Shown: positions 1-6,681 of the stretch, one piece after another
How positions within the stretch are numbered: the first letter of the stretch is position 1
Layout: every line of letters begins with the position of its first letter
Assembly (NCBI GenBank): GCA_028698975.1
Contig: JAQVVK010000036.1
Coordinates: 1-14,685, forward strand
From: Victivallaceae bacterium
GTDB taxonomy: Bacteria > Verrucomicrobiota > Lentisphaeria > Victivallales > Victivallaceae
Reading direction: 5' to 3'
DNA length: 14,685 nt
Notes under the pieces: generated by a model
Databases searched by the model: none
What the model was told of the DNA's origin: nothing
The model's input: the letters and a program-made list of their open reading frames with translations, nothing else
Made by a program: the position numbers and the translations under genes

Positions 1-1206
1 GTCAAGCCGGCACCCGCGATCCTTGCAGTATTTAACAAATGCGCCGACCCGGTGATGGGCGTCGCGAAACGGCACGCCAAGCTCAACCAGCTTTTCCGCA
101 ATATCGGTCGCCATCAACGCCGGGTCGCACGCCGCGGCGCGCATCCGCTCCACATTGGGCTTCATGGTCGCAATCATCGGCGGATACACCGACAATATCG
201 CCTCGGCGGTGTCGAGCGCGTCAAAAATAGCCGGCTTGTCCTCCTGAAGATCGCGGTTGTAAGTAAGCGGCAACCCCTTGCACATCATAAGCAGCGCGTT
301 GAGGTCTCCGCACACCCGCGCCGTCTTGCCGCGGGTAAGTTCGCAGACGTCGGGGTTCTTTTTTTGCGGCATCAGGCTGGAACCGGTGCAAAAAGCGTCG
401 TCAAGCTCGACAAAACCGAACTCCTGACTGCACCAGAGCACCATATCCTCCGACAGACGCGAAGTATGCACGGCAAAAATGGCCAGAGCATCGACCAGCT
501 CGATCGCAAAATCACGGTCGGCCACCGCGTCCATGCTGTTGCGGGTGACCCGCTCAAACCCCAGCTCGGCGGCCACCGCCTCGCGGTCGATCGGCAGCGT
601 CGTGCCGGCGATCGCCCCCGACCCCAGCGGCATCACATTGATGCGGCGGCGGCAGTCGCCCAGCCGCTCGGCGTCGCGGTCGAGCATTTCGACATACGCC
701 AGCAGATGGTGGGCAAAAAGCACCACCTGCGCGTGCTGCATGTGGGTAAACCCCGGCATGATGACTCGCCGGTTGGCGTCGGCCTGCTCGACCAGCGCGG
801 CCTGAAAACGGCGCACCCCGGCGATCAGGCGATCCACCGCGTCGCGCAGATAAAGCCGTATGTCGAGCGCGACCTGATCGTTGCGGCTGCGGGCGGAGTG
901 GACTCGCGCCCCCTCCGCGCCCAGCTCGGCGATAAGTGCGCTTTCGATGTGCATGTGGATATCCTCTTTGGCAATGTCGTACTCGAAATCGCCCGCCTCG
1001 ATCCTTTTGCAGATGCCGTCGAGCGTCGAGCGTATGGCGTCGGCGGTAGTTTGCGGTATGATCCCCTGTTTGGCCAGCATTTTGACATGCGCCTTGCTGC
1101 CCATGATGTCGTACTTATAAAGCCGGCGGTCAAACGAGATCGACTCCGAAAACATCGTCAGCTCCCCCGCGCTCGCCGCCCCGAATCTGCCACCCCACAA
1201 CGCCAT
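1..1206 (-). CDS. argH: Argininosuccinate lyase, C-terminus cut by window edge
   Basis: Cleaves argininosuccinate to arginine and fumarate, the last step of arginine synthesis, in the cytoplasm. The 402 codons visible run from MALWGGRF to the window edge; the family is about 460 residues, so roughly 60 C-terminal residues lie outside. Family motifs seen are the substrate-binding HSARSRND (103-110), the TH pair with the catalytic-type His (T154-H155) and the fumarase/lyase signature GSSLMPQKKNPD (275-286) on the mobile catalytic loop. The start is supported by GGAGG at 1213-1217 (minus), six bases before the ATG at 1206. A sigma70-like promoter lies at 1247-1275. One oddity is AQV at 159-161, where most homologues have AQP. 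Identification is firm. Confidence 0.97.
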   Translation of the reverse strand, partial: MALWGGRFGAASAGELTMFSESISFDRRLYKYDIMGSKAHVKMLAKQGIIPQTTADAIRSTLDGICKRIEAGDFEYDIAKEDIHMHIESALIAELGAEGARVHSARSRNDQVALDIRLYLRDAVDRLIAGVRRFQAALVEQADANRRVIMPGFTHMQHAQVVLFAHHLLAYVEMLDRDAERLGDCRRRINVMPLGSGAIAGTTLPIDREAVAAELGFERVTRNSMDAVADRDFAIELVDALAIFAVHTSRLSEDMVLWCSQEFGFVELDDAFCTGSSLMPQKKNPDVCELTRGKTARVCGDLNALLMMCKGLPLTYNRDLQEDKPAIFDALDTAEAILSVYPPMIATMKPNVERMRAAACDPALMATDIAEKLVELGVPFRDAHHRVGAFVKYCKDRGCRLD

Positions 1207-1246
1207 CGCATACCTCCAAGGATTGTTAAAATAAATGTCATTGTAT

Positions 1247-1275
1247 AAAATAACGTTCGTTGACTGGATTTTCAA
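1247..1275 (-). promoter_or_regulatory. Putative sigma70-type promoter for argH
   Basis: Read on the minus strand, TTGAAA (1275-1270) is followed 17 bases later by TATTTT (1252-1247), about 40 bases before the argH start. It overlaps the putative promoter of the divergent zinc-ribbon gene. This is a pattern match only. Confidence 0.45.
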
Positions 1276-1289
1276 TAGCTTTGTGTTAT
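1260..1289 (+). promoter_or_regulatory. Putative promoter for the zinc-ribbon gene
   Basis: TTGACT (1260-1265) and TGTTAT (1284-1289) are separated by 18 bases. The expected transcription start falls at about 1295-1297, on or beside the first possible ATG (1294) and just before the second (1303). The mRNA may therefore have almost no leader. The -35 hexamer lies between the -10 and -35 of the opposing argH promoter. The -10 element matches consensus at only four of six positions. Confidence 0.35.
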
Positions 1290-1293
1290 ATTA

Positions 1294-1527
1294 ATGAATA
1301 TCATGACTAAAAGAACAGACAACTATCGTACCGGAGTGCCGCGGTCGGAGCAGTTTTACTGCCCGTCCTGCGGGGAGTTTTTGCAGCCCGCCGACATCGA
1401 GTCTTTCGCGGAGTGCCCTTATTGCGGAGCAAAGCTGCCCCGTGACCGGCAGTTCGAGGAGTACATTCTTCTGCCGGTGGTCAGCCGCTGGATCGAACGC
1501 AGCACCCGGCGTTATTCGACAAAGTAA
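1294..1527 (+). CDS. Small zinc-ribbon protein of unknown function
   Basis: A 77-residue protein with two CxxC knuckles, CPSC (23-26) and CPYC (41-44), 14 residues apart. This is the spacing of a treble-clef or rubredoxin-like zinc ribbon binding one Zn. The rest is a charged N-terminus and a C-terminal helix rich in Arg and aromatic residues (WIERSTRRY), which could contact nucleic acid. There is no signal peptide, so it is probably cytoplasmic. A second in-frame ATG at 1303 would give 74 residues; neither ATG has a convincing ribosome binding site, which fits a near-leaderless message. It diverges from argH and has no operon partner. The role is unknown; a regulatory or ribosome-associated job is only a guess. 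Confidence 0.75.
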   Translation: MNIMTKRTDNYRTGVPRSEQFYCPSCGEFLQPADIESFAECPYCGAKLPRDRQFEEYILLPVVSRWIERSTRRYSTK

Positions 1528-1615
1528 GGCAAAATCGGCGGCACTGACAAAAACGGCGCCAAGGATGGCAAAGGCGTGATTATTTGCGGTTTTTCAACTT
1601 TTTTGGATTGTATTT

Positions 1616-1644
1616 TTCACATTTAAGACTTATTTTATTATAAT
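1616..1644 (+). promoter_or_regulatory. Strong sigma70-type promoter for pal-like gene
   Basis: TTCACA (1616-1621), 17 bases, then a perfect TATAAT (1639-1644), about 60 bases before the lipoprotein start. It lies in an AT-rich stretch unlike the coding DNA around it, and is the best promoter match in the window. Confidence 0.75.
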
Positions 1645-1702
1645 TGATGTTTTTTAAGAGTCTGTAAACGATCTCAAAACTTTATTTTCAGGGAGGATTT
1701 CC

Positions 1703-2323
1703 ATGGTCAAGCGTCTCGTAGTTGTTTGTGCGGCGTTGTTTGCGGTGCTGTACATTGCAGGGTGCAACTCAAATGTTCCGACCGACGACACTCAGCCGGT
1801 GGCGCGGGCCAGCGACGACCCGACCGAGGGTTTTGACGGCGGTGCCGGAAACGGCTTCGACGGTAAGGCCGGCGGCACCGACGGCCAGTGGCAGGACAAC
1901 GCCAACGAAAACTCGGTGGACAACGCCGACAAAGACGGCTGGGTGCCCGCCCTCGACGCCAACGGCAATCCGCTCAAGTTCCCGACCATCTATTTCGCGT
2001 ATGACTCCGACACTCTGGTGCCGAGCGAAACCGCCAACCTCGACCGCATTTCCGACTATATGAAGAAGCACGGCGAGCTTGGCGTGGTGATCGAAGGTCA
2101 CTGCGACCAGCGCGGCACCGACGAATACAACCGTGCGCTGGGCGAACGCCGCGCCAACGCGATCCGCGCCTATCTGTCCGGAGTCGGCATCAACGACGCC
2201 CGCATGAAGACGGTCAGCTTCGGCAAGGACAAGCCGGCGGTTGACGGCCAGGGCGAATCGATCTGGCGTCAAAACCGTCGCGGCGAACCGCTGCCGATGG
2301 TAATGCCGCAGATGCAAGACTGA
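1703..2323 (+). CDS. pal: Pal/OmpA-family peptidoglycan-binding lipoprotein
   Basis: A 206-residue envelope lipoprotein expected to tie the outer membrane to peptidoglycan. Residues 1-20 form a signal peptide (MVKR, then a hydrophobic core) ending in the lipobox IAGC, with C21 as the lipidated residue. Residues 22-90 are a low-complexity linker rich in Asp, Gly and Asn. From about 95 an OmpA C-terminal domain begins (IYFAYDSDTL) and contains GHCDQRGTDEYNRALGERRA (132-151), including the Asp135 and Arg150 positions that bind diaminopimelate in this family. GGGAGG (1691-1696) lies six bases before the ATG. No tol genes are nearby, so the symbol is by domain and size rather than context. A hairpin with a T-run follows the stop. 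Confidence 0.88.
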   Translation: MVKRLVVVCAALFAVLYIAGCNSNVPTDDTQPVARASDDPTEGFDGGAGNGFDGKAGGTDGQWQDNANENSVDNADKDGWVPALDANGNPLKFPTIYFAYDSDTLVPSETANLDRISDYMKKHGELGVVIEGHCDQRGTDEYNRALGERRANAIRAYLSGVGINDARMKTVSFGKDKPAVDGQGESIWRQNRRGEPLPMVMPQMQD

Positions 2324-2354
2324 AGCGTGCGCCAATATTGACGCTGCGATATTG
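2324..2354 (+). promoter_or_regulatory. Possible H-type pseudoknot upstream of metK
   Basis: Starting at the base after the pal stop codon, AGCGT (2324-2328) can pair with ACGCT (2341-2345). CAATAT (2333-2338), in the loop of that stem, can pair with ATATTG (2349-2354) downstream. The interleaved stems of five and six pairs, with connecting segments of 4, 2 and 3 bases, have the order of an H-type pseudoknot. It abuts the terminator-like hairpin. No known SAM riboswitch consensus was recognised, and short arms can arise by chance. Confidence 0.3.
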
Positions 2355-2393
2355 CCGGGCTGCGGAAGTACTTCTGCCGCCCGGTTCTTTTTT
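2355..2393 (+). terminator. Rho-independent terminator or attenuator between pal and metK
   Basis: An inverted repeat with arms 2355-2368 and 2371-2384 starts with CCGGGC and closes with GCCCGG. It has one mismatch and one G-U pair and is followed by TTCTTTTTT (2385-2393). It ends the pal message. Only 27 bases separate it from metK and no clear promoter is seen between them, so it may also control readthrough into the SAM-cycle operon. Confidence 0.75.
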
Positions 2394-2420
2394 GGATAAA
2401 ACGAGGGAGTTATTTTAGAT

Positions 2421-3614
2421 ATGAGCAAGATCAGAGCCGAACATGTTTTCACTTCGGAATCGGTGTCGGAGGGGCACCCCGATAAAGTCTGCGATCAGAT
2501 TTCCGACGCCATTCTCGACGCCTGCCTGGTGCAAGACCCCGACAGCCGCGTCGCCTGCGAAACGCTTGCAACCGCCGGACTGGTGGTGATCTCGGGCGAG
2601 ATCACCACCCGCGCCCATGTCGATTGGCAGGACGTCGCACTCAATACCATCAGCAAAATCGGCTACAACGACCCGGAGATCGGGTTCTCGGCCGATAATG
2701 TCAAGGTGATGATCTGCATTCATCGCCAGTCGCCCGACATCGCAATGGGGGTCAATGAAGACAGCGGCAAGTTTCACGAACAGGGGGCCGGCGATCAGGG
2801 TATGATGTTCGGCTATGCCAGCGATGAAACGCCGGAACTCATGCCGGCCACCATTCTCTATGCGCACCGCATCGTCGAGGAAATGGCGCGTTTGCGTAAA
2901 AGCGACCCCGAAACCTACCGCTATTTGCGCCCCGACGCCAAGAGTCAGGTGTCCATCCGCTATCGCGACGGCAAGCCGGTCGCGGTGGAAAACATCGTCG
3001 TATCGCATCAGCACACGCCGGATATGCCGATCGAATGGCTGGAAAATCTTGTGAAGAAAGTCGCAAAACAGGTCATTCCGCCCCGGTTGCTGGGCGACAG
3101 GGTGGTCTATTATGTGAACCCGACCGGCCGGTTTGAAATCGGCGGACCCGCCGGAGACACCGGGTTGACCGGCCGTAAGATCATCGTTGACACCTACGGC
3201 GGCGTCGGTTCGCACGGCGGCGGGGCGTTTTCCGGTAAAGACCCCTCCAAAGTCGATCGCTCCGCAGCCTACATGTGCCGCTATATCGCCAAAAACGTGG
3301 TGGCCGCCGGACTTGCCGCCAAATGCGAAATTCAGGTATCCTACGCCATCGGCGTGGCCGATCCGCTGAGCGTCAACGTCGACACTTACGGCTCCGGCAA
3401 ACTCGGAGATGACAACAAGCTCGAAAAAATAATCCGGCAGGTCTTCACACTCAAACCGGCCGAAATCGTGCGTGAACTCGGGTTGAAACGCCCCGGTTCC
3501 GACTGGTGTTATCAGGATACCGCTTCATACGGTCACTTCGGCCGCCCGCAATTTCCGTGGGAACAGACCGACAAAGTGGCCGAACTGCGCCGGATCGCAG
3601 GTATTTCAAAATAA
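2421..3614 (+). CDS. metK: S-adenosylmethionine synthetase
   Basis: Makes S-adenosylmethionine from methionine and ATP, releasing phosphate and pyrophosphate; a cytoplasmic Mg/K-dependent enzyme. At 397 residues it has full family length. Diagnostic sequence includes SEGHPDK (16-22) with the catalytic-type His19, the methionine/ATP signature GAGDQGMMFGYA (122-133) and the P-loop-like GGGAFSGKDPSKVDRSAAY (266-284). The ATG follows AGGGAG at 2404-2409. It is the first gene of a three-gene SAM recycling operon: the next gene starts on the last base of its stop codon (TAATG). No separate promoter is evident after the hairpin at 2355-2393, so its expression may depend on readthrough or on an unrecognised element. 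Confidence 0.98.
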   Translation: MSKIRAEHVFTSESVSEGHPDKVCDQISDAILDACLVQDPDSRVACETLATAGLVVISGEITTRAHVDWQDVALNTISKIGYNDPEIGFSADNVKVMICIHRQSPDIAMGVNEDSGKFHEQGAGDQGMMFGYASDETPELMPATILYAHRIVEEMARLRKSDPETYRYLRPDAKSQVSIRYRDGKPVAVENIVVSHQHTPDMPIEWLENLVKKVAKQVIPPRLLGDRVVYYVNPTGRFEIGGPAGDTGLTGRKIIVDTYGGVGSHGGGAFSGKDPSKVDRSAAYMCRYIAKNVVAAGLAAKCEIQVSYAIGVADPLSVNVDTYGSGKLGDDNKLEKIIRQVFTLKPAEIVRELGLKRPGSDWCYQDTASYGHFGRPQFPWEQTDKVAELRRIAGISK

Positions 3615-4600
3615 TGTTCAAAGGGCGTTTTCTCGGCGTCGGGTCGCCGTTGCTTGATATTCTCGCTGCGGTGAATGACGATTTTCTCGCCCGGGTTCCG
3701 GGCGAGAAAGGCGGCATGCGCATGATGTCCGCCGCCGATCAGACCCGCCTTATCGACATGCTGCCGGCCGACGCCATACGCCGTTCGCCGGGCGGTTCGG
3801 CCGGCAACACGGTCTTCGCATTGGCCCGGCTCGGAATGGAGTGCGCGCTGCTGGGTAAACTTGGAAACGACGACAACGGCCGATTCTATCGCAACCGGCT
3901 GGTCGAGCTGGGCGGCTCGGACGAGGCTTTCTTCACCACAAACGACGCCCCGACCGGCACTTGTCTATCGCTGATCACGCCGGACGCCGAGCGTACCATG
4001 CGCTCCTGTCTGGCGGCGTCGCTGCTGCTTACGCCCGAAGAAATACGGGCGTTTCCGTTTCACAACTACTCCGTGGTCTATATCGAAGGCTTCATGATCT
4101 ATACCAAGGTGTTTGATACCATTCTCGAATGCGCCAAGCGCGCCGGCTGCCGGATCGGGCTTGATCTGGCCAGCTTTGAAGTGGTGCGTTCTTTCCGCGA
4201 CCGGTTGACCAGGCTTATCCGCGACTTTGTCGATATAATCATGGCCAACGAGGCGGAAGCCGCCGAGCTGGTTCCCGACGCCGCAACGCCGGAGGCTCAA
4301 CTTGACCGGTTGGCCGAGTGGTCGGGCGTGGTCGCGCTTAAACGGGGGCGACTGGGGGCGATGGTGAGGCGCGGCAATGAATTGGCCGTCGTTCCGGCCT
4401 GTACGGTGGCCAAACCGGTGGATACGACCGGGGCCGGGGACTTGTGGGCTGCCGGATTTCTGTACGGTGAACTTGCCGGCCGCCCGCTGAAAGAAGCGGC
4501 CCGCATGGGCGCGCTGGCCGCCGCCGAAGTGGTAAAAGTGTACGGCTCGGAAATGCCGGCGGCGGTGTGGAAAAACTTAAAAAAACGGTTAATGCAATAG
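3614..4600 (+). CDS. PfkB-family sugar/nucleoside kinase, probable adenosine kinase
   Basis: A ribokinase-fold (PfkB) kinase of 328 residues. The N-terminus has G8-VG-S-PLLDI as in adenosine kinases, PfkB signature 1 includes GGSAGNTVFALARLG (60-74), and signature 2 is DTTGAGD (270-276) with the catalytic base Asp276 and the GAG anion hole. PfkB enzymes act on many sugars and nucleosides. The choice of adenosine (ATP + adenosine to ADP + AMP) rests on its place between metK and ahcY: AhcY releases adenosine, and phosphorylation pulls that reversible reaction forward. The ATG overlaps the metK stop by one base, implying coupled translation. The reading frame extends upstream inside metK, but the overlapping ATG is the sensible start. 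The kinase class is firm; the substrate is inferred. Confidence 0.85.
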   Translation: MFKGRFLGVGSPLLDILAAVNDDFLARVPGEKGGMRMMSAADQTRLIDMLPADAIRRSPGGSAGNTVFALARLGMECALLGKLGNDDNGRFYRNRLVELGGSDEAFFTTNDAPTGTCLSLITPDAERTMRSCLAASLLLTPEEIRAFPFHNYSVVYIEGFMIYTKVFDTILECAKRAGCRIGLDLASFEVVRSFRDRLTRLIRDFVDIIMANEAEAAELVPDAATPEAQLDRLAEWSGVVALKRGRLGAMVRRGNELAVVPACTVAKPVDTTGAGDLWAAGFLYGELAGRPLKEAARMGALAAAEVVKVYGSEMPAAVWKNLKKRLMQ

Positions 4601-4625
4601 TCACTTCACAGAAAGGATTCCGGCA

Positions 4626-6032
4626 ATGGAATACCAAGTTAAGGACATCGGTCTGGCCGACTTCGGCCGCCGCGAAATCGAGATCGCCGAGCAGGAAATG
4701 CCCGGTCTGATGGCGGTGCGCGCCAAATACGGCCCCGGCAAGCCGCTGGCCGGAGTCAGGATTATGGGCAGTCTCCATATGACTATTCAGACGGCGGTAT
4801 TGATCGAAACGCTGAAAGCTCTCGGCGCCGACGTGCGCTGGGCGAGCTGCAATATTTTTTCGACGCAGGACCATGCGGCGGCGGCAATCGCGGCCGGAGG
4901 CACGCCGGTGTTCGCCTGGAAAGGCGAAACCCTGACCGAATACTGGGCGTGCACTCTGCGGGCGATGACTTGGCCGGACGGCTCCGGCCCGCAGCAGATC
5001 GTCGACGACGGCGGCGACGCCACACTGCTCATCCACCGCGGCGTAAAGGCGGAGAGCGATCCGTCGATACTTGATGAGGATGGCGGAGTCGAGGAAATGC
5101 GCATCATCAACGCCCTGCTCAAAAAACAACTTTCCGCCGATCCGGGCCACTGGCGCCAGGTGGCGGCGGCGGTGCGCGGAGTTTCGGAGGAAACCACGAC
5201 CGGAGTCCACCGTCTTATCCGCATGGAGTCGCACGGCGAACTCCTGTTCCCGGCGATCAACGTCAACGACTCGGTGACCAAGAGCAAATTCGACAATATT
5301 TACGGCTGCCGCCACAGTCTGACCGACGGCATCAAACGCGCACTTGACGTGATGCTGGCGGGCAAAGTGGCCATGGTCTGCGGTTACGGTGACGTCGGCA
5401 AGGGTTGCGCCGAGGCTCTGCGCAACGAACGGGCGCGGGTGCTGGTAAGTGAAGTCGATCCGATCTGTGCGCTTCAGGCCTGCATGGCCGGGTTTGAGGT
5501 TTGCCGGGTTGAAGACGCCCTGCCCCGGGCCGACCTTTACGTCACAACCACCGGCAACTGCCGCATCATCACCGCCGAACACATGGCCGCCATGAAAGAT
5601 CAGGCCATTGTCTGCAACATCGGCCATTTTGACGACGAGATAGAAGTCGCCGAGCTGGAGAAATATCCCGGCATCGCCAAACTTGAGATCAAAGACAGTT
5701 CCTGCCCGGTCAGCCGGTTTACCTTCCCCGACGGCCACTGCATCTATCTTTTGGCCGAGGGGCGGTTGGTCAACCTCGGCTGCGCCACCGGCCACCCGTC
5801 GTTTGTAATGTCAAACAGCTTCGCCAACCAGACGCTCGCCCAGATGGACATTGCCGCCCATCCGGAGCGAAAAGTCGGGGTCTATCTGCTCGACAAGAAA
5901 CTCGACGAGGAGGTGGCAAGGCTTCATCTTGACAAGCTCGGCGCCAAGCTCACCCGACTGACCGGCGAACAGGCCGATTATATCGGCGTTCCGGTTGACG
6001 GGCCGTTCAAGGCAGAAAACTATCGCTATTGA
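4626..6032 (+). CDS. ahcY: Adenosylhomocysteinase (SAH hydrolase)
   Basis: Hydrolyses S-adenosylhomocysteine to homocysteine and adenosine, using bound NAD, and so relieves inhibition of methyltransferases. It has 468 residues, the long bacterial form, with an insert of about 40 residues around 143-185. Seen are MGSLHMTIQTAVLIETL (47-63), DDGGD (127-131), EETTTGVHRL (188-197), NDSVTKSKFDN (214-224) with the catalytic-type D215 and K219, the NAD-binding Rossmann loop GYGDVGKG (253-260), NIGHF (331-335), and a C-terminal KAENYRY that reaches the neighbouring subunit's cofactor in known structures. AAAGGA (4612-4617) lies eight bases before the ATG. It starts 25 bases after the kinase stop, in the same operon. 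No strong terminator follows. Confidence 0.97.
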   Translation: MEYQVKDIGLADFGRREIEIAEQEMPGLMAVRAKYGPGKPLAGVRIMGSLHMTIQTAVLIETLKALGADVRWASCNIFSTQDHAAAAIAAGGTPVFAWKGETLTEYWACTLRAMTWPDGSGPQQIVDDGGDATLLIHRGVKAESDPSILDEDGGVEEMRIINALLKKQLSADPGHWRQVAAAVRGVSEETTTGVHRLIRMESHGELLFPAINVNDSVTKSKFDNIYGCRHSLTDGIKRALDVMLAGKVAMVCGYGDVGKGCAEALRNERARVLVSEVDPICALQACMAGFEVCRVEDALPRADLYVTTTGNCRIITAEHMAAMKDQAIVCNIGHFDDEIEVAELEKYPGIAKLEIKDSSCPVSRFTFPDGHCIYLLAEGRLVNLGCATGHPSFVMSNSFANQTLAQMDIAAHPERKVGVYLLDKKLDEEVARLHLDKLGAKLTRLTGEQADYIGVPVDGPFKAENYRY

Positions 6033-6051
6033 TAAAATATGCTTTATTTTT

Positions 6052-6097
6052 CAATTTCGAATTGTAAATTCAGTAATAAATACTAGATTTGTAAATT
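6052..6097 (+). promoter_or_regulatory. AT-rich rubrerythrin control region with palindrome and direct repeat
   Basis: A 13-base near-palindrome, CAATT-TCG-AATTG (6052-6064), is followed by a candidate promoter TTGTAA (6062-6067), 16 bases, TAGATT (6084-6089). TTGTAAATT occurs twice, at 6062-6070 and 6089-6097. The arrangement is compatible with a regulated promoter for rubrerythrin. No known Fur or PerR box was recognised. Confidence 0.3.
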
Positions 6098-6143
6098 AGA
6101 AACATCCGTCACAGGTGCTGACGCAAAAAAAAGGAGAAAGAAA

Positions 6144-6680
6144 ATGGCTGAACTAAAAAATTCGAAAACCGCCGCCAATCTCGCCTACGCGTTTGCCGGA
6201 GAATCCCAGGCCCGCAACAAGTACACGTACTTTGCCAGCGCAGCCCGCAAGGAAGGCTACGAACAGATCGCCGCGATCTTCGAGCAGACCGCCAACAACG
6301 AAAAGGAACACGCCAAGCTGTGGTTCAAGGAGCTTAACGGCATCGGCAACACGGCGCAGAACCTGGCCGCCGCCGCCGCCGGAGAGCACGAGGAGTGGAC
6401 CGACATGTACAAGCGTTTCTCGGAAGAAGCCGCGGCCGAAGGCTTTGAGACGCTTTCACACACCTTTGCGCGGGTTGCCGAGATCGAGAAGCGTCATGAA
6501 GAACGCTATCGCAAACTGCTTTCGAACATCGAAAACAATGAAGTTTGGGTCAAAACCGGTCCGCAGCGGTGGGAATGCCGCAACTGCGGTCACGTTTATA
6601 TCGGCGAAAAAGCCCCGGAAGTCTGCCCGGTCTGCAAACACCCGAAGGCATACTTTGAAATTGAAGCAAAAAACTACTGA
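6144..6680 (+). CDS. rbr: Rubrerythrin
   Basis: A cytoplasmic non-haem iron peroxidase of anaerobes, reducing hydrogen peroxide to water with electrons passed through its rubredoxin domain. It has 178 residues, the usual size. The four-helix ferritin-like domain (1-135) contains GESQAR with E20, NNEKEH with E53 and H56, the segment GEHEEWTDMY (80-89), and a second ExxH at E115/H118. The C-terminal rubredoxin-like domain (142-178) carries C145-x2-C148 and C161-x2-C164. AAAGGAGA ending near 6136 supports the ATG. It has its own AT-rich leader after ahcY and a terminator-like hairpin after it, so it is probably a single-gene unit responding to oxidative stress, although no known operator was recognised. 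Confidence 0.97.
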   Translation: MAELKNSKTAANLAYAFAGESQARNKYTYFASAARKEGYEQIAAIFEQTANNEKEHAKLWFKELNGIGNTAQNLAAAAAGEHEEWTDMYKRFSEEAAAEGFETLSHTFARVAEIEKRHEERYRKLLSNIENNEVWVKTGPQRWECRNCGHVYIGEKAPEVCPVCKHPKAYFEIEAKNY

Positions 6681-6681
6681 G

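Noticed and set aside
52..1248. Long open frame on the plus strand opposite argH
   Set aside because: It is the antisense shadow of argH: the minus strand has all lyase motifs, a ribosome site and a promoter. The plus frame has no family resemblance.
2324..2420. Known SAM riboswitch upstream of metK
   Set aside because: The gap is too short and lacks the consensus elements of SAM-I; no SAM-II or SAM/SAH consensus was recognised. Only the generic pseudoknot idea is kept.
1769..2452. Minus-strand open frame across the pal gene
   Set aside because: It lies antisense to a clear lipoprotein with a strong promoter and runs through the terminator; no ribosome site or known motif.
4338..5795. 485-residue minus-strand open frame opposite ahcY
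   Set aside because: GC-rich antisense frame over two firmly identified genes, with no recognisable domain.
6193..6680. Extension of the hydrolase frame upstream through rubrerythrin
   Set aside because: Rubrerythrin is complete in another frame; the upstream part of the hydrolase frame is a basic, low-complexity shadow.
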